Positions 22,601-34,384 of a stretch of DNA of 64,000 bases are shown here, piece by piece (position 1 is the first letter of the stretch; every line of letters begins with the position of its first letter). Under the pieces are notes generated by a model. It was given only the letters and a program-made list of their open reading frames with translations. It was not told the origin of the DNA and made no database searches. A program made the translations under genes and the position numbers. Source of the DNA: Microthyrium microscopicum (Eukaryota > Ascomycota > Dothideomycetes > Microthyriales > Microthyriaceae); the NCBI GenBank assembly GCA_010405405.1, contig MU004230.1, positions 4,420,282-4,484,281 of the forward strand. The letters are read 5' to 3'.

Positions 22601-25600
22601 AGGCGCAGGCACTTCAACCTCGACCTACTTCAGGCCGAGCTACGAACGGTAGTACTGAAGATCAAGAAAACCAACTCACTGCTGAACAAGAACTTACCAT
22701 ACAAGTTTCGGATCTCAAACGTGATCTGGAGCTCAAGACTGGGGAGGTTCAACAGGCAAGTGAGCATGTCGAGCAATTCAAAAACATCGCCCAAGCTGCA
22801 GAAGAAGAGCTTGAGAGCCTCACAGAAACCCATGATCAATTCAAAGAAGAAATGGATCGCATGGTTACTGAAAAGGACAACAAGATCCAGGATCTTGAAA
22901 AACGTGTTGAGGAGATCTCATCGGAGCTTTCAACGACGAGCAACGAATTGTCACAACTTCGCGAAGCACAAGAACAAACCGCGACAAATTTCAGTGAACA
23001 GAAATCAATTCTGGAGTCTGAGATTGTTCGCCTTCGAGACGACAGCGAGCGATTCTCCGAGACCTCTAAGCTTCATCAACAAGATCTTAGAGCGCAAGCC
23101 GATATTGCTCAACGTGCCCAGCAAAGCTACGAAGACGAGCTGGTCAAGCATGCAGAGGCTGCGAAACTTCTACAATCCGTGCGATCCGAGTTCAATGAGC
23201 TCAAGACTCAAGTCGCCGGTTTCAAGGCTGATGCGGAAGCTTCAAAGGTTGCTCTCAACCAAAACGAGGAGAGCTGGTCTGAGACACGGGCTCGCTATGA
23301 GCAAGAACTCACTGAACTTCGCACTCGTCGTGAGGATGTCAACTCTCAAAACGCCCGTCTTCACACCCAGCTGGAGGCTGTCAGTGCCCAGATTGCTGCT
23401 CTCAAGCAAGCGAAACCTATGCCTGGATCTCCTGCGGACCGACAGAGCACTCCGGCCTTCGACAACAACAATCGCGATGAGATCATTACCTGGCTCAAGA
23501 ACGAGAAGGAGATTGTCGAAGTTCAACTCGAATTGTCATCTCAAGAGTGCAAGCGCTATAAACAAAAGTATGAGCTTACCGAAAGTCAACTTGATGAAGC
23601 TCGCGAAAAACTTAACCAGGAACGCCAATCGCATACGGACCGAGAACAGACTGCCATGAGCCATACCAAGCTTATGGAGTCTATCAACCAACTCAACCTC
23701 TTCCGGGAGAGTAACGCTTCGCTTCGCGTTGAAGCTCGTCAAGCTCAAGCTCAGCTTGCCGAGAAGATCACGGAAGTCGAGACACTAAGTACTCAACTTG
23801 AGCCTCTTCGGGCTCGCGTTAGTGAACTCGAGAACGAAATAGAGAATAAAGATGGGGAGATCAAGCTCCTGCAAGAGGACCGCGACCGTTCCCAAAAGCG
23901 AATCCAGGACATTCTTCAAAAGTACGACCGCATCGATCCTCAAGAGCTCGAAGCACTCAAGACTCGAATTGGAGAACTTGAGGCTGAGCGCGATACCATC
24001 GTTAGTGAGAAGGAAGCTCTCCAGGCTATCGCTGATGGCGTGGATGCGAAGATTCAAGAGAACACCGAGACGCTCAATGCACAATTCCAAGAGCGTAGAA
24101 ATAAGCTTATAGAGCAATCCAAGAACAAGGCCCGAGAACAAGGAGGCATCATTGCCGACTTGCGAACTCAGATTGAGGAGCTTCAGAAAGCAAAGTCAGA
24201 GCTCACTGAAGAAGTTGCTTCTGCCAAACAGCAATTTCAGACCGCGCAAGCTGAGCGTGATCAAGCCTTCGCTGCTAAGGGTTCAGAAGAAGGTCAGATC
24301 AACGAAGGCAATGATGCGTCTAATGTCGATGTCGCCTCCTATGAAGCACGAATTGCAGCTGCGGAGTCCAAGGTTGAGGAAGAGCAACAACGATGTGCTG
24401 CTCTTCAAGCTGAGAGCCAAGACGTTCAAGGTCGTATCCAGGCTTTCGAGGGTCAAATTGTAAGTTATCTCACCACAAATTGAAGCTCAAAATAATATGC
24501 TAACTCATTATAGTCTGAATTGCAGCAACAGCTGGAATCGACCACTGCCGAGATCACTCGACTGCAACAAGTCGATGTTCCCATACAGAATGGCCCATCA
24601 TCCGAGGAACTTGACGCTCTTCGTGCCCAATTGGCCACCGCTCAGCAGGAGCTTGAAACTGCTCGTGCTGGCGCTGCTGTGGCTTCGAATGGTCAAGCCC
24701 CACCGCCCAATAGTGGAGACGGACAGCCTGCGCTTAGCGAAGAAGAGCTTGAGCAGCGGGTAGCTGAGCGTAAGGCTGAATTAGAAGAACACTACAAATC
24801 TCTTGAAAGCCAGGCTGAAGAAAAACTCAAGATGCGGACAGAAAAGATGAAGACTGCCTTGAACACCAAACTGCAAGAGCGCAAAGCCGAAAATGAAAAG
24901 GCGATCGAGGACATTAAAACCAGTCATGCAGCAGAGCTGGAAGCTTTGAAATCCCAATCAGGTGCTGCGGCACCTATTGCTGATTCTAAACCTACTGAAG
25001 CCGAGAGCTCCAAGGTCAGCCAGCTGTCCAGCGGTTCATCACTCTCAGATCTGGCTGCTCTGACGCCCGAGGATGTTCGTACATTCGTTAATACCAACGA
25101 TACCGTTAAAGGCATTGTCAAGCGAACTGTCACTGCGCAAGTTGGAAAGGCCGAGGAGAAGGTCAAGGTCGAGTATGAGCAAAAGATGCAAGAACTTCAA
25201 GCCGGCTTCGAAATTCAGAAGAAAGAAGCTATCGACAACGCCAAGAATCTTGAAAGCAAGAGAAGCAGTGTGAAGCTCAGCATGGCTGATAAGAAGGCAA
25301 GTGGTGCTCTCGCAAAGCTGGGAGTCGTTGAGACTGCTGCCAAAGAAACCCCACAACGTCCAGTTGTCGAAGTTTGGGAAATTGCCAAAGTCGCTCAGCC
25401 AGCGCCTCCAGCTACAGCGTCTGGCTCTACTACCAACGTTCAACTCCAGCCGGGTCTCTCGGCCATTCGACCTGTGGCATCGGTCACCCAGACACCCGCT
25501 CAAGCACCCACTCCAGCTCCCGTGCAGGCGCCAACTATAGCACCTAATCCTTTTGGTGCTCCAGCTCAGGCGCCGGTCGCAGGAGTGAATCCATTTGGCG

Positions 25601-26097
25601 CTCCGTCCGGTGGCTCTAAGCTGCCCAATCCTTTCGCTACACCTTCGGCCACACCCGGATTGCAGATACCAACAGGACTTCCAGCCAAGCCGCCACAAGC
25701 ACTAGGCACTGGACCCGCGGCTCTTATGGACATTCGTGGTGCCGCACAAGGCAGCGGTATACCACGCCCAGGCCAAATAGGACAGGGTCGTGGAGGCTCA
25801 GGCATTCCTCGTGGTGGCGGAGGCCGAGGCGGACGTGGAAACCAACAAGGCGGTGGACAGCGTGGAAACTTCCAACCAAACAATCGCGGAGGAAACCAAC
25901 AGCAAGGCGGTGGTCGAGGCGGTCGACCACCATCACAACAGCAGCAACATCCACCGCCATCGCAAAATACGGGTAGCCCAGGTAGCCCGATGAATCCGAC
26001 AGCAGCCAAGTTTACGCCAGCTAGTGGATTTCCTCCAGGCAATAAGCGGCCCGCAGACGATCAAGCCGGTAATGCCGAAAAACGTCCACGTCAATAG
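19680..26097 (+). CDS. MLP1: Nuclear basket protein Mlp1/TPR-like
   Basis: Large filamentous protein of the nuclear pore basket that tethers mRNP quality control and export factors and spindle-checkpoint proteins on the nuclear face of the pore. Three exons: 19680-19971, 20018-24459 and 24514-26097 (introns 46 and 54 nt), about 2105 residues. Residues about 40-1600 are almost unbroken coiled coil rich in Glu, Gln, Leu and Arg. A short non-coil patch RRHVSRPTTPRRGMNG lies near residue 390. The TPR/Mlp core includes SLTMTQLYTEHAQMKGELDL-like and DMFRRMLAHRGQLPAD segments. The tail is non-coil, with NPFGAP-type repeats and an Arg-Gly-rich stretch (GRGGSGIPRGGGGRGGRG) ending in a basic KRPADDQAGNAEKRPRQ, a likely nuclear localisation signal. 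An ATG at 19656 would add eight residues. Confidence 0.92.
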
Positions 26098-26554
26098 GAT
26101 GGTCGTCGATGATTTTGGTATGAGCGAAAAAGCGGTCCTTAGAAGATAAATAGCTCAGGAGTTCGTAGGCTTCAGATCAGTAGTTTTAGGTGCATGGGCG
26201 TTGTGGCAGCAAAGACTTATCAGTCTAATTCTTTTGTACTTTTGCTTGTTTTATGTATGTATCAAATATTCGGCTAAGGTATAGCCATGGCCATGAGGAA
26301 GCATGTTAAATCGACATAGTTACGATTCTCACTTTCATTTCTGATTTCGTGATATATTTTCACAGTAACCAGTCGTTCCGGGATTAGCATCTCGGTGTTA
26401 AGATACGAGGTACTTCAACTTGGAGATATCTTGTGTAAAGACTTGAACTCGAAAGTTCCACCGATATGAGTCATTGAGACTTTTCCATCTTCACGTAACT
26501 GGATTATGAATTGATGCGCCATTCTTAACTTTTCGTTGCTAAGTTGATGTCGAC
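26098..26554. other. Intergenic region MLP1-DAO
   Basis: 3' UTR of MLP1 and the promoter of the amino-acid oxidase gene, both on the plus strand. No feature was seen. Confidence 0.5.
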
Positions 26555-27866
26555 ATGGAAGAACGGAAGCTCATCGCCATTATTGGGTATCATCCAAATC
26601 CTATAACTACTCTGATATATCTTCTAACTTACGCTTGATAGTGCCGGGGTCATAGGCCTTCAAATAGCTTGTACCCTACTTGAAGCAGGTTATCGGGTTA
26701 CTATTCTAGCCCAACACTATCCTGGGGACCAGTCAATTAACTATACGTCTCCATGGTTCGCTACCGCCATCTCATTACATCTTGATCTGTGCCATTGAGC
26801 TGATGGAGAAATTGACAGGGCTGGAGCGCATTGGAGGTCTTATGCCGAAAACGACGACTATGAACAGCATGACTGGGATCTGCAGACGTTTCGATACTGG
26901 CAACGGCAAATCGAGCTTGAGGAGAGAGACGATGGACCAGGAGTCAAGTCGGGACTTGGAGTATGTAAATCCTCCAAGGTGTCTTCATGCTTCTAACAAC
27001 TACAGCTTTGCGAATGCTTAGAATATGGGTATATCAATACTCTACCACAACACCCCAAACCAACGATATAGCTAACGCCAAATAGGGTCTCTAGCCTAGA
27101 ACTCTGGTACGACAAACACATGCCCAACTTCAAACAAATACCTACCTCCGACCTGCCCAAGGGCATCAGTGAAGGCTACTCCCACACCAGCATAATGATC
27201 AACGCGCCCATGTACCTAGCCTATCTCCTCCACAAAGTTAAAGCTCTCGGCGCAACCACCGTCCAATACATCCTGCCCACCAGCACCCTAGAGGCTGCGC
27301 TCGACGCGGCTGAATCGCACATCGACCAAACCACATCCCAAGCCCCCATAGCCGCCTTCGTCAACGCCACCGGTCTATCTGCGGGCAAACTCGTCCCTGA
27401 CCTCGCAGTCTACCCCATCCGCGGTCTCACCGTCCTCGTGCGAGGAACAGCCTCAAAATGCACCACAGTCCAATATGGCGCCGAAGCCGCAGCAGAAAAG
27501 GAGGCAGCAAACATCGGCATCACATACGTTCTTCCACGGCCGCGCGCAAACGAGACGGTGGTGGGTGGGACGAAGTTAGTGGGCAATTGGGATGCAGAGG
27601 CGTATCTAGGGGAAGTAGAAGCAATACTGGCGCGAGCGAAGGAATTCGCGCCGGAGCTGTTAAATGCGGAAGGCAAGTTTAATGTGATCAGCGCGCAGGT
27701 TGGACTAAGGCCGGGAAGGAAGGGCGGTGCGAGGGTGGAGATGGAGATTATGGATGGGAGACGGGTTTGTCATGCATATGGGCATTCGGGGGCTGGTTAT
27801 CAGAATTCGATTGGGGTTGCTGGGAAGGTTTTAAAGTTGGTTAATGAAAGTTTTGTGAGAGGATAG
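26555..27866 (+). CDS. D-amino-acid oxidase (FAD-dependent)
   Basis: Flavoenzyme that oxidises D-amino acids to imino acids with release of hydrogen peroxide, usually peroxisomal. Five exons: 26555-26586, 26642-26755, 26819-26960, 27006-27028 (only 23 nt) and 27086-27866. The introns are 55, 63, 45 and 57 nt, and the product is 363 residues. The FAD Rossmann motif spans the first junction, LIAIIG-AGVIGLQIACTLLE. The junction TSPW-AGAHWRSYAENDDYEQ restores the conserved SPWAGAHW motif. The C-terminal signature is CHAYGHSGAGYQNSIG, containing the active-site loop. The C-terminus VRG is not an obvious PTS1, so peroxisomal targeting is unproven. Introns make the 5' half invisible to ORF scanning. 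It converges on the acetyltransferase gene 93 bp downstream. Confidence 0.9.
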
Positions 27867-27959
27867 CGAGATGATGAGGGCAGGCGTCGTCTTATACAAT
27901 AGTTGTTCTATGTTCCTGTAGAGGCAGCCTTTTCTACTAAATTAGCATTACACTTTACA

Positions 27960-28837
27960 TTACCAGCCTTGATCCTCATCTCCGTAGCCATCTTTATGAT
28001 GGGGCGTGAATTTCGGAGGAGCGGGTGGTGCTGCTTGAGTGTTTGCCATCGTACTTGATATCCCTTCTTTCTGAGTCTCTGCATATTCCGATTCGTTCTG
28101 GTTCGCTGTTGCAACTATAACCTTTCTCAGGAGTCGAGCCGGGTTACCAGCTACGATCCAGAACTCAGGCACATTTTTCGTGACCACGCTTGCAGCTCCA
28201 ATGACTGCACCTTTGCCAATTGTGACACCTGGCAATATTGTCGCACCACCTCCGATCCAAACATCTTCGCCAATATGAACTTCCTTGCCGAGTTCTGGTC
28301 CATTTGTGCCATTCCTGAGAAAGGGATCTTCGGGGTGTGTGCCACTGTATATCGAAACATTCGGACCGAGCAGAGTTCGCGCTCCGATGGTGACCAGACA
28401 AGTATCAAGGACCGTAAGGTTAAAATTGATAAAGACACCTTCTCCAACACGTAGATTCGTGCCGTAGTCAATATGGAGCGGAGCATGTACCCAGGGATAT
28501 GACGCGAGTAACTGCTCGTCTTCCTCGGAAGTGGTGCCCTGCGGTGGCATCGGCGAGCTGTCGCCAATAACACTACGTCGCGTCAACGTTGAGCACTCAC
28601 AGATGTGCTATGATGGCGTATCAAAAGGCAGAGTGTTTGCGAGGGAGATATATCAACTTACTCCCTCCATAACTCTACGCGCCTTCGCCGAGTCACATCA
28701 CCAGCATTGTTATAGTTGTGACATGCTACTTCGGACCGATGCCTGTCGGCGACGAGGTCAGGGTGAAAGGCAAAGTAGAGCTCTCCTTGCAGCATGCGCT
28801 TGCGATTTTCGTCCGGATTGATATTGGTAGGATCCAT
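27960..28837 (-). CDS. Maltose/galactoside O-acetyltransferase-like protein (NodL/LacA family)
   Basis: Left-handed beta-helix acetyl-CoA transferase of the hexapeptide-repeat class, expected to acetylate a sugar hydroxyl; the natural substrate in fungi is unclear. Two exons: 28837-28662 and 28557-27960, over a 104-nt intron, giving 257 residues. The N-terminal MAC domain reads NRKRMLQGELYFAFHPDLVA, and the repeat region runs through VGEGVFINFNLTVLDTCLV, IGARTLLGPNVSIYSGTHPE, GEDVWIGGGATILPGVTIGK and VVTKNVPEFWIVAGNPARLL. The catalytic His is in SGTHPEDP. An extra Pro-rich, acidic C-terminal tail (APPAPPKFTPHHKDGYGDED) is not part of the bacterial fold. It shares a 427-bp divergent promoter with TTI1. 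Confidence 0.87.
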
Positions 28838-29264
28838 TGTACTCTAAGCTGAGCGAAATGTGAAGTGAACAATGAAGTTGGAATAAAGTTACAGGTTGAA
28901 GTTGCCGGTTCACGAGGAAGGAAGGAGCGGCACCCAGGAAATCAAAGGCGCTTGGACCTCGCCCTCGCGGAGCCTCCTCCAAGGCTCCAAGCTCTTCTCT
29001 TCTACCTATTTCTCGAATCTCCAGCATCAAATTCAGGCATACAAATCTCTTAAATAGTTTTGAAAAAAGAACGGGATCGGAGTCTCATCGCACAAAGTAC
29101 AAGAGCAAGGACTACAAGGGGATACTCAAGCTGCTATGGTGCGACGCGCGGTTCACAAATCGGCCTTTGAACTCTCATCAACATGCCCTTCGAATACGAT
29201 ATTGGCAACTCCTCAACACGCTCAGAATTCGACATTTCCAAAAGAAGTCTTGCAATAATCAGAA
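28838..29264. promoter_or_regulatory. Divergent promoter region of the acetyltransferase and TTI1
   Basis: 427 bp between two head-to-head starts. No recognisable binding site cluster or gene was seen. Confidence 0.45.
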
Positions 29265-32200
29265 ATGGACGCCCGAAACAAAGCTTTCCAAAAACTAAAA
29301 CCGCCATGCGTTGCTTTGAGCCAGGCTGCTCTTGCTTCCATGGGTAGCAATGGAGACTCTGCTACTGTCGTTCCCGGGCTGTCAAATCTCTTGAAAGTCC
29401 TCAAACATCCTTCAGTTTTGGAAGCACTAGACGAGAAGCTAGCCGATTATGTCTTCTTCCCATTGTCTAGTGTGCTCCGACAACTGGAAAAGGTCTCTTT
29501 CAAGGCACAAGAACTTACCTTCGAATGCATATCTCTGCTCCTAGATACTGCATGGAAGAGAGATATTGCACCAGAACTAGGCATACAGCTCATGATTTTG
29601 CTCACCTTTTTGCTCGATGCAAAGAAGGAAGGCGCGCCAACCAGACTGGACTTGGAAGAGCTTTACGTCACAGCACTTAAGTGCCTCAGTAAGATATACC
29701 AGTCTTTGGGAAGCAGTTCGCGCGGCAAGAATGCTCTGACATCTGCACCTCACGTTCCACAAATCGGCAAGACCTTGACAGTCATGCTGGAGAACGTCAC
29801 GGATTCTAGCTTACCCAGTGTTCAGCTTGTAGCTCTGGAGGCTATTGATTCATTCTGCAAGGCATGGCCAGATCATGTGGCTTTGTCTTCCAGTTTTTTC
29901 CCGGGCTTTATATCGTCCCTGGCGCGGCTACTGAGTCCAAAGCCTAGCGACAAGACCTTTTACAAACCTTTGGTAGCAGGCCTTGAATTTCTGTCGAAGC
30001 TTCTAGTAAGCGTACTGGGAGATGACAAGACCAAATCTCTGCCAGAACGTACGCAAGGAGAAGGATCGTCTAAAGCACTGGATCAAGTGTGGCTTCGCGC
30101 CACAGTAGGACAAGTCAAAATCGCACTCTCAAATGTCATGAAGTTGCGAACTCGCAATCATGTTCAGGTCAGGCGTGCTCTGGCTCATTTGTGTTTGACT
30201 TGCCTCAAAAATTGCTGGATCTCTTTGGAGCCAGCTCGAGACATGCTATTAGAGAGTGCGCTTGTGGTTGCAGCTAACGATGAACAAATCGCAACAGACC
30301 TGGAGCATTTCATGGTCATCAACGAGTCAATTGCAGAGATACTTCGTTCCATCCTCTACAACAGTGTCGTATCACTCCCAAGACTCATGCTCTCTGCAGA
30401 TGATACCCTGCGCCAACGAACACTCAATCAAATCTCTTTGAACTTTCGCCTCTTGAGCGATGGTGGAATGGATCTTTCTATGGTGGAAAATGTGTTGGCC
30501 GCGAGTGTCAGAGACAGTATTGTCAACGTTTTCTCTTCCCAGAAAACATCGACTCTGATCTCTGAGCAAAACCAGCCGTCTTCCATGGAAATTGCGACAC
30601 TCAGCGAAAGCAAGGAAACATCCATGCCAGACGTTGTCGCCACCAGTGGAACTCAAAAGCAGATTGTCCTGGAAATGTCTAGAATGATGACCCAACTGGC
30701 CACAAACGACCAATCTTTTCAATTGACCAGGCAATTAGTGGCTTCCTTACGAAGTCACGACGAAAAAACCCGGCTTGCGTCCCTTTGGGCTTCACTCCAG
30801 CTACTCCGAGCAGCAAGTGAATCTTCTTTGTCTGATATGCTGAATATAGACGGCATTGACGATGGACTTCAAGATTTGCTCGAAGAAACCTACGACTTTG
30901 CTCTGCAAATGCTCAATATCTCGGATTATGAGACGAAGGACTGGCGCATCCGAGCTTTGTCCCTTGAAGTAGTGACACTACAAGCCCATTTTCATGGAGA
31001 GGGGTTCCGCTCTGAGTTTATTGATTGCCTTTATCCTGTTGTGCAAACCATGGGGTCATCAATTCCTGAGCTTCGTCAGCATGCTGTTGTTGCTCTCAAT
31101 CTTTTAGCAGGTGACTGCGGATATCATAGCAGTGGAGAAATGATCATTGACAATGTGGACTACCTGGTCAATGCAGTTGCATTGCGGCTCAATACCTTTG
31201 ACCTCTCACCACAAGCACCCCAGGTTTTAGTCATGATGATCAGACTAGCTGGTTCACCCTTGCTGCCGTTCCTGGATGATATCGTCGAAAGTATTTTTGC
31301 TGCACTAGAGTCCTTTCATGGGTATCCGAAGTTGGTTGGCTTTCTTTTCGAGGTTCTGAACACGATTGCCCAAGAAGGTGTCAAGTCACCGGGACTACAG
31401 ATTGAAGAGGATATGAACTTATTAAAGCAAGCCATGATATTGCAGAGGCCCATCTCGGTTGCAAATCTATGCCTCCTTTTGAGCGAGCAACATAGCAGAC
31501 TAGAAGAGCAAGAACTAGTATTTGATTCTCAAGATGAGAATATTAAGGAGGCTCTCGAAGCTGGAGAATATGTCGGCTTCCACAACGCTAACAAATCCAA
31601 ACCTTCTGAAAACAGCCCTGAAAATGACACTCTCGAAAAGTCTAGCGACAGCAAAGAGCTCAAGGAAGGAGGCTCGTTGCCGAAGGACCAAGCCAAAACA
31701 TACGAATTGCTACTGAGCATCGCACGGCTTACCCAGCACTACCTGACTACCTCGTCTTTAGAACTACGTATCAAACTCCTGACGTTACTCAAAACGATAT
31801 TCCCAACCCTAGGCCGATTAGAGGATTCTTTCCTACCGCTAATAAACGTTCTATGGCCAGTCTTATTGCCTCGTCTGCACGATCTGGAAACGTTTGTTGT
31901 GGCTGGTGCACTTGACGCCATTACTTTGCTCTGTGTCCACGCCGGAAGTTTCATGAAGAGCAGAATTGAAGATGCTTGGCTTGATATCCGAGCCCTCCAC
32001 GCACGGTGCTGGCCTACTCACCCAAGGACGTACCCGAAACTCGCCCTAGATCAGAGCCAGGAAAGCCCCACATTTGGCTTCAAGGTAGAAGGGTTTACAC
32101 AGGTTCCTGGCGCTGGCATAAGCGCTTCATCCCTACGACCGAGCTCGCACTCACCTGCCACAGGCATTCGAAATAGTTTGGTCGATCTACTCATCGCTAT

Positions 32201-32357
32201 AACCAAACACATTAAAGTCAATGATAGCATGCTAGATGATTTGTTTGAAATGCTGCTCCCAATGGCAAAAGCAAACCAATCTGTTCACAATGTACTAGAA
32301 TCTGCCAACCCAGATGCTCTCTGGCTAGCGTTCTCCAGGCTTCATAGTCCAATATGA
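29265..32357 (+). CDS. TTI1: TEL2-interacting protein 1 (Tti1), TTT complex
   Basis: HEAT-repeat subunit of the Tel2-Tti1-Tti2 complex, which with Hsp90 matures PIKK kinases (TOR, ATM/Tel1, ATR/Mec1, Tra1). Single exon, 1030 residues. The N-terminus (ARNKAFQKLKPPCVALSQAA) matches the family start, and helical repeats run through the whole chain, for example LPSVQLVALEAIDSFCKAWP, FRSEFIDCLYPVVQTMGSSI and LRIKLLTLLKTIFPTLGRLE. An acidic, low-complexity insert lies near residues 760-800 (ENDTLEKSSDSKELKEGG). Length agrees with fungal Tti1. Confidence 0.85.
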   Translation: MDARNKAFQKLKPPCVALSQAALASMGSNGDSATVVPGLSNLLKVLKHPSVLEALDEKLADYVFFPLSSVLRQLEKVSFKAQELTFECISLLLDTAWKRDIAPELGIQLMILLTFLLDAKKEGAPTRLDLEELYVTALKCLSKIYQSLGSSSRGKNALTSAPHVPQIGKTLTVMLENVTDSSLPSVQLVALEAIDSFCKAWPDHVALSSSFFPGFISSLARLLSPKPSDKTFYKPLVAGLEFLSKLLVSVLGDDKTKSLPERTQGEGSSKALDQVWLRATVGQVKIALSNVMKLRTRNHVQVRRALAHLCLTCLKNCWISLEPARDMLLESALVVAANDEQIATDLEHFMVINESIAEILRSILYNSVVSLPRLMLSADDTLRQRTLNQISLNFRLLSDGGMDLSMVENVLAASVRDSIVNVFSSQKTSTLISEQNQPSSMEIATLSESKETSMPDVVATSGTQKQIVLEMSRMMTQLATNDQSFQLTRQLVASLRSHDEKTRLASLWASLQLLRAASESSLSDMLNIDGIDDGLQDLLEETYDFALQMLNISDYETKDWRIRALSLEVVTLQAHFHGEGFRSEFIDCLYPVVQTMGSSIPELRQHAVVALNLLAGDCGYHSSGEMIIDNVDYLVNAVALRLNTFDLSPQAPQVLVMMIRLAGSPLLPFLDDIVESIFAALESFHGYPKLVGFLFEVLNTIAQEGVKSPGLQIEEDMNLLKQAMILQRPISVANLCLLLSEQHSRLEEQELVFDSQDENIKEALEAGEYVGFHNANKSKPSENSPENDTLEKSSDSKELKEGGSLPKDQAKTYELLLSIARLTQHYLTTSSLELRIKLLTLLKTIFPTLGRLEDSFLPLINVLWPVLLPRLHDLETFVVAGALDAITLLCVHAGSFMKSRIEDAWLDIRALHARCWPTHPRTYPKLALDQSQESPTFGFKVEGFTQVPGAGISASSLRPSSHSPATGIRNSLVDLLIAITKHIKVNDSMLDDLFEMLLPMAKANQSVHNVLESANPDALWLAFSRLHSPI

Positions 32358-33582
32358 GCAAGCTAGCATAATATCTTGTAAAAATTTGACCGAGCCGACA
32401 GAGAGTACTGATGCGCAAGCCGCCTGTCTTCTTGGATCACCCCTTACGCTCGTATGTTCAAGATCTGCTTAGACGCCAATGATACTAGAGTGTATTAGCT
32501 ATCTGCGCAGATCTTGGCAAATCGATCGATCAGGTTTCAAGCTTTTGAAAGATGACATTGTCAAGCATCCAAGATTATCGCGCGCTGCCGCACTTCGAGC
32601 ACCTTGTGTGAGCAATAACGGCTATCATCCCCGAAAAGCTATACACTCCGATACCTCGTTTACTTTACCAGTGGATACGGCAAGGCCTATTTGAGCAAGA
32701 AATACCGGAATCTGAGTTTATCTTGTTTTGATGATCGCGTGGCTGGAGCATAGCTCGGGTACAACTTGTGCCTCGTGAGTTGAGCAAGCACCTGCCCTGC
32801 TGCTTCACGGACACCCATTGATGGTTCTTGATACAATAGCTTCGTGCGTCTTTGTTTTCAACCAGAACGTTGATATTATTCTGGCAATGGCTCTTATATA
32901 TGTTTGCTATTGGTCCGGTCCGGCCATTTCTGCGCCCTGTTTCTGGCTCTATGAGAGCTCCCGGACGAACTTACTATGTCCTGTCACTCAATAAGTTCCT
33001 GAGAAGGAGAGGCACCGAGATAGAATCTCGAGGTCTTATAAACAAGTCCTGTGCCTCGGGGAACGTCAATACCAGAAAAGAGATCCGAACGATAACTCAT
33101 GCCTACAATCTGATCATCTTACAGTTCACGCTTTGATTGACACATCTTTCCCCCTCGACTACAACGATACCTTGAAATTCTTCTTTAATTGCCTTTTTCT
33201 TCCCCAGGCACTCCAAATCCTCGCTGGGTCGCGATCAAACATTTTTCTTACCCTGTCAATTCCCCGAAAACCACGAGGAGCAGCCACTTGTGCCACAACA
33301 GAAACCTTCTTCACGTGTTGGTTAAAACACTCTCAATTGCCCGTTCCAAACACCACGGAGTGTAGCGCTCCCATTGGATCCATCCGCCCGGTTTTCGCAG
33401 CCCTCAGTATAGGTTTTGCTACACCAATCGCGAAACGACGACTACCAAACATCAACCGCGAGAATCGTTTATCCATATCAATATAGATGTATATTCAGCT
33501 TCACGACCTAAGTTTAGTGGCTAGAACAAGGGATCTCATCGAATCCAAGGACAGGAAATCCGCATTATCTGGTTTCCAGCCG
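32358..33582. other. Long intergenic region after TTI1
   Basis: 3' UTR of TTI1 and probable promoter and leader for the small gene at 33583. ORFs at 32852-33136 and 33133-33486 overlap end to start, have no recognisable motif, and the second runs in frame with nothing known. I treat them as leader sequence. Confidence 0.4.
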
Positions 33583-33831
33583 ATGTGCTCTCATACATAT
33601 ACACACTTCACACTTTGTGATTGTGTAGCTGTTCATACCCATCAATGTTACCGCTGCGATGATGCTTTGTATGTCATGTATTGCCAGGACTATACAGTCA
33701 AACAACACACAGTCGAAGGTGGCTGCCCCAACCATCGCTATCGCAAAGCCAAGGACCAGGGTTCAAGCAGCAAGAAGGACAAGGACGGGGAAGGCAAAAG
33801 CGAGGGAACCAAGGAAGCGCAGACCACATGA
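33583..33831 (+). CDS. Small Cys/His-rich hypothetical protein
   Basis: An 82-residue product, MCSHTYTHFTLCDCVAVHTH, continuing with QCYRCDDALYVMYCQDY, KQHTVEGGCPNHRYRKAK and a charged tail of SKKDKDGEGKSEGTKEAQ. Small fungal proteins beginning MC..H..H..C.C and ending with CPN-type motifs are common in filamentous ascomycetes, where the spaced Cys and His suggest metal binding; their function is unknown. The open frame runs 32 codons further upstream (from 33487), but the MCSH start fits the family pattern better. No signal peptide was seen. The call rests on the pattern and frame only. Confidence 0.5.
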   Translation: MCSHTYTHFTLCDCVAVHTHQCYRCDDALYVMYCQDYTVKQHTVEGGCPNHRYRKAKDQGSSSKKDKDGEGKSEGTKEAQTT

Positions 33832-34384
33832 TAATAGGAAGCTAGTGCCTTGATAATGTCTAGTAAGCTTCAATACCAATCGGCGGACACAGATCTGCCA
33901 CAGTTATTGAATTGCGAACTAGTCTTTACTCTTGATGAACGATGGGTCCAGTGTACAGGGCCTTCGATCTAGGGTATGTTGACTTGGTAGAGGATGTTGC
34001 CCTTGCCGACAACCGCCTGACGGCAGTGAAAAACGATGTATGAGTACTTTGATACGATGAGTTATGACATTGTGCAATATTCGAGGCGAACCCAGCAAAG
34101 GCTGTAGTACCTTTCCTATTCCAGCAACCTGTAATATACATGACTTTACTATATATTCTCCACATGTCTCATTCACATTTGCTCTTGTTCTACCCAGCGG
34201 AGCAAGCATCTGCCCTAAAGGCCTTGTACCTGTCTAACGGGCACAGTAGAAGCTGAATGGTACAGAATTAAGTACCCCACGAAGCGGAATAGCAGGGCCG
34301 GACAGGCTACTGCATTCAGGATGCTTCACCGCGAGTAACTGGTACCGCGGATTGGGGACCGGGCCTTTCCCGATGACCTCTTCT
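33832..34384. other. Intergenic region upstream of the STE14 3' end
   Basis: Convergent 3' flanks of the small Cys/His gene and STE14. No gene or repeat was seen. Confidence 0.45.

Noticed and set aside
22577-23659. 360-codon plus-strand ORF inside MLP1
   Set aside because: It is a second reading frame of the coiled-coil region of MLP1. Repetitive codon use there suppresses stops in other frames, and the product has no domain.
25045-25698. 217-codon minus-strand ORF antisense to MLP1
   Set aside because: It is opposite the low-complexity tail of MLP1. Composition-driven open frame.
33133-33486. 117-codon plus-strand ORF before the small Cys/His gene
   Set aside because: It has no recognisable motif and directly precedes the next open frame. 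It reads more like leader sequence.
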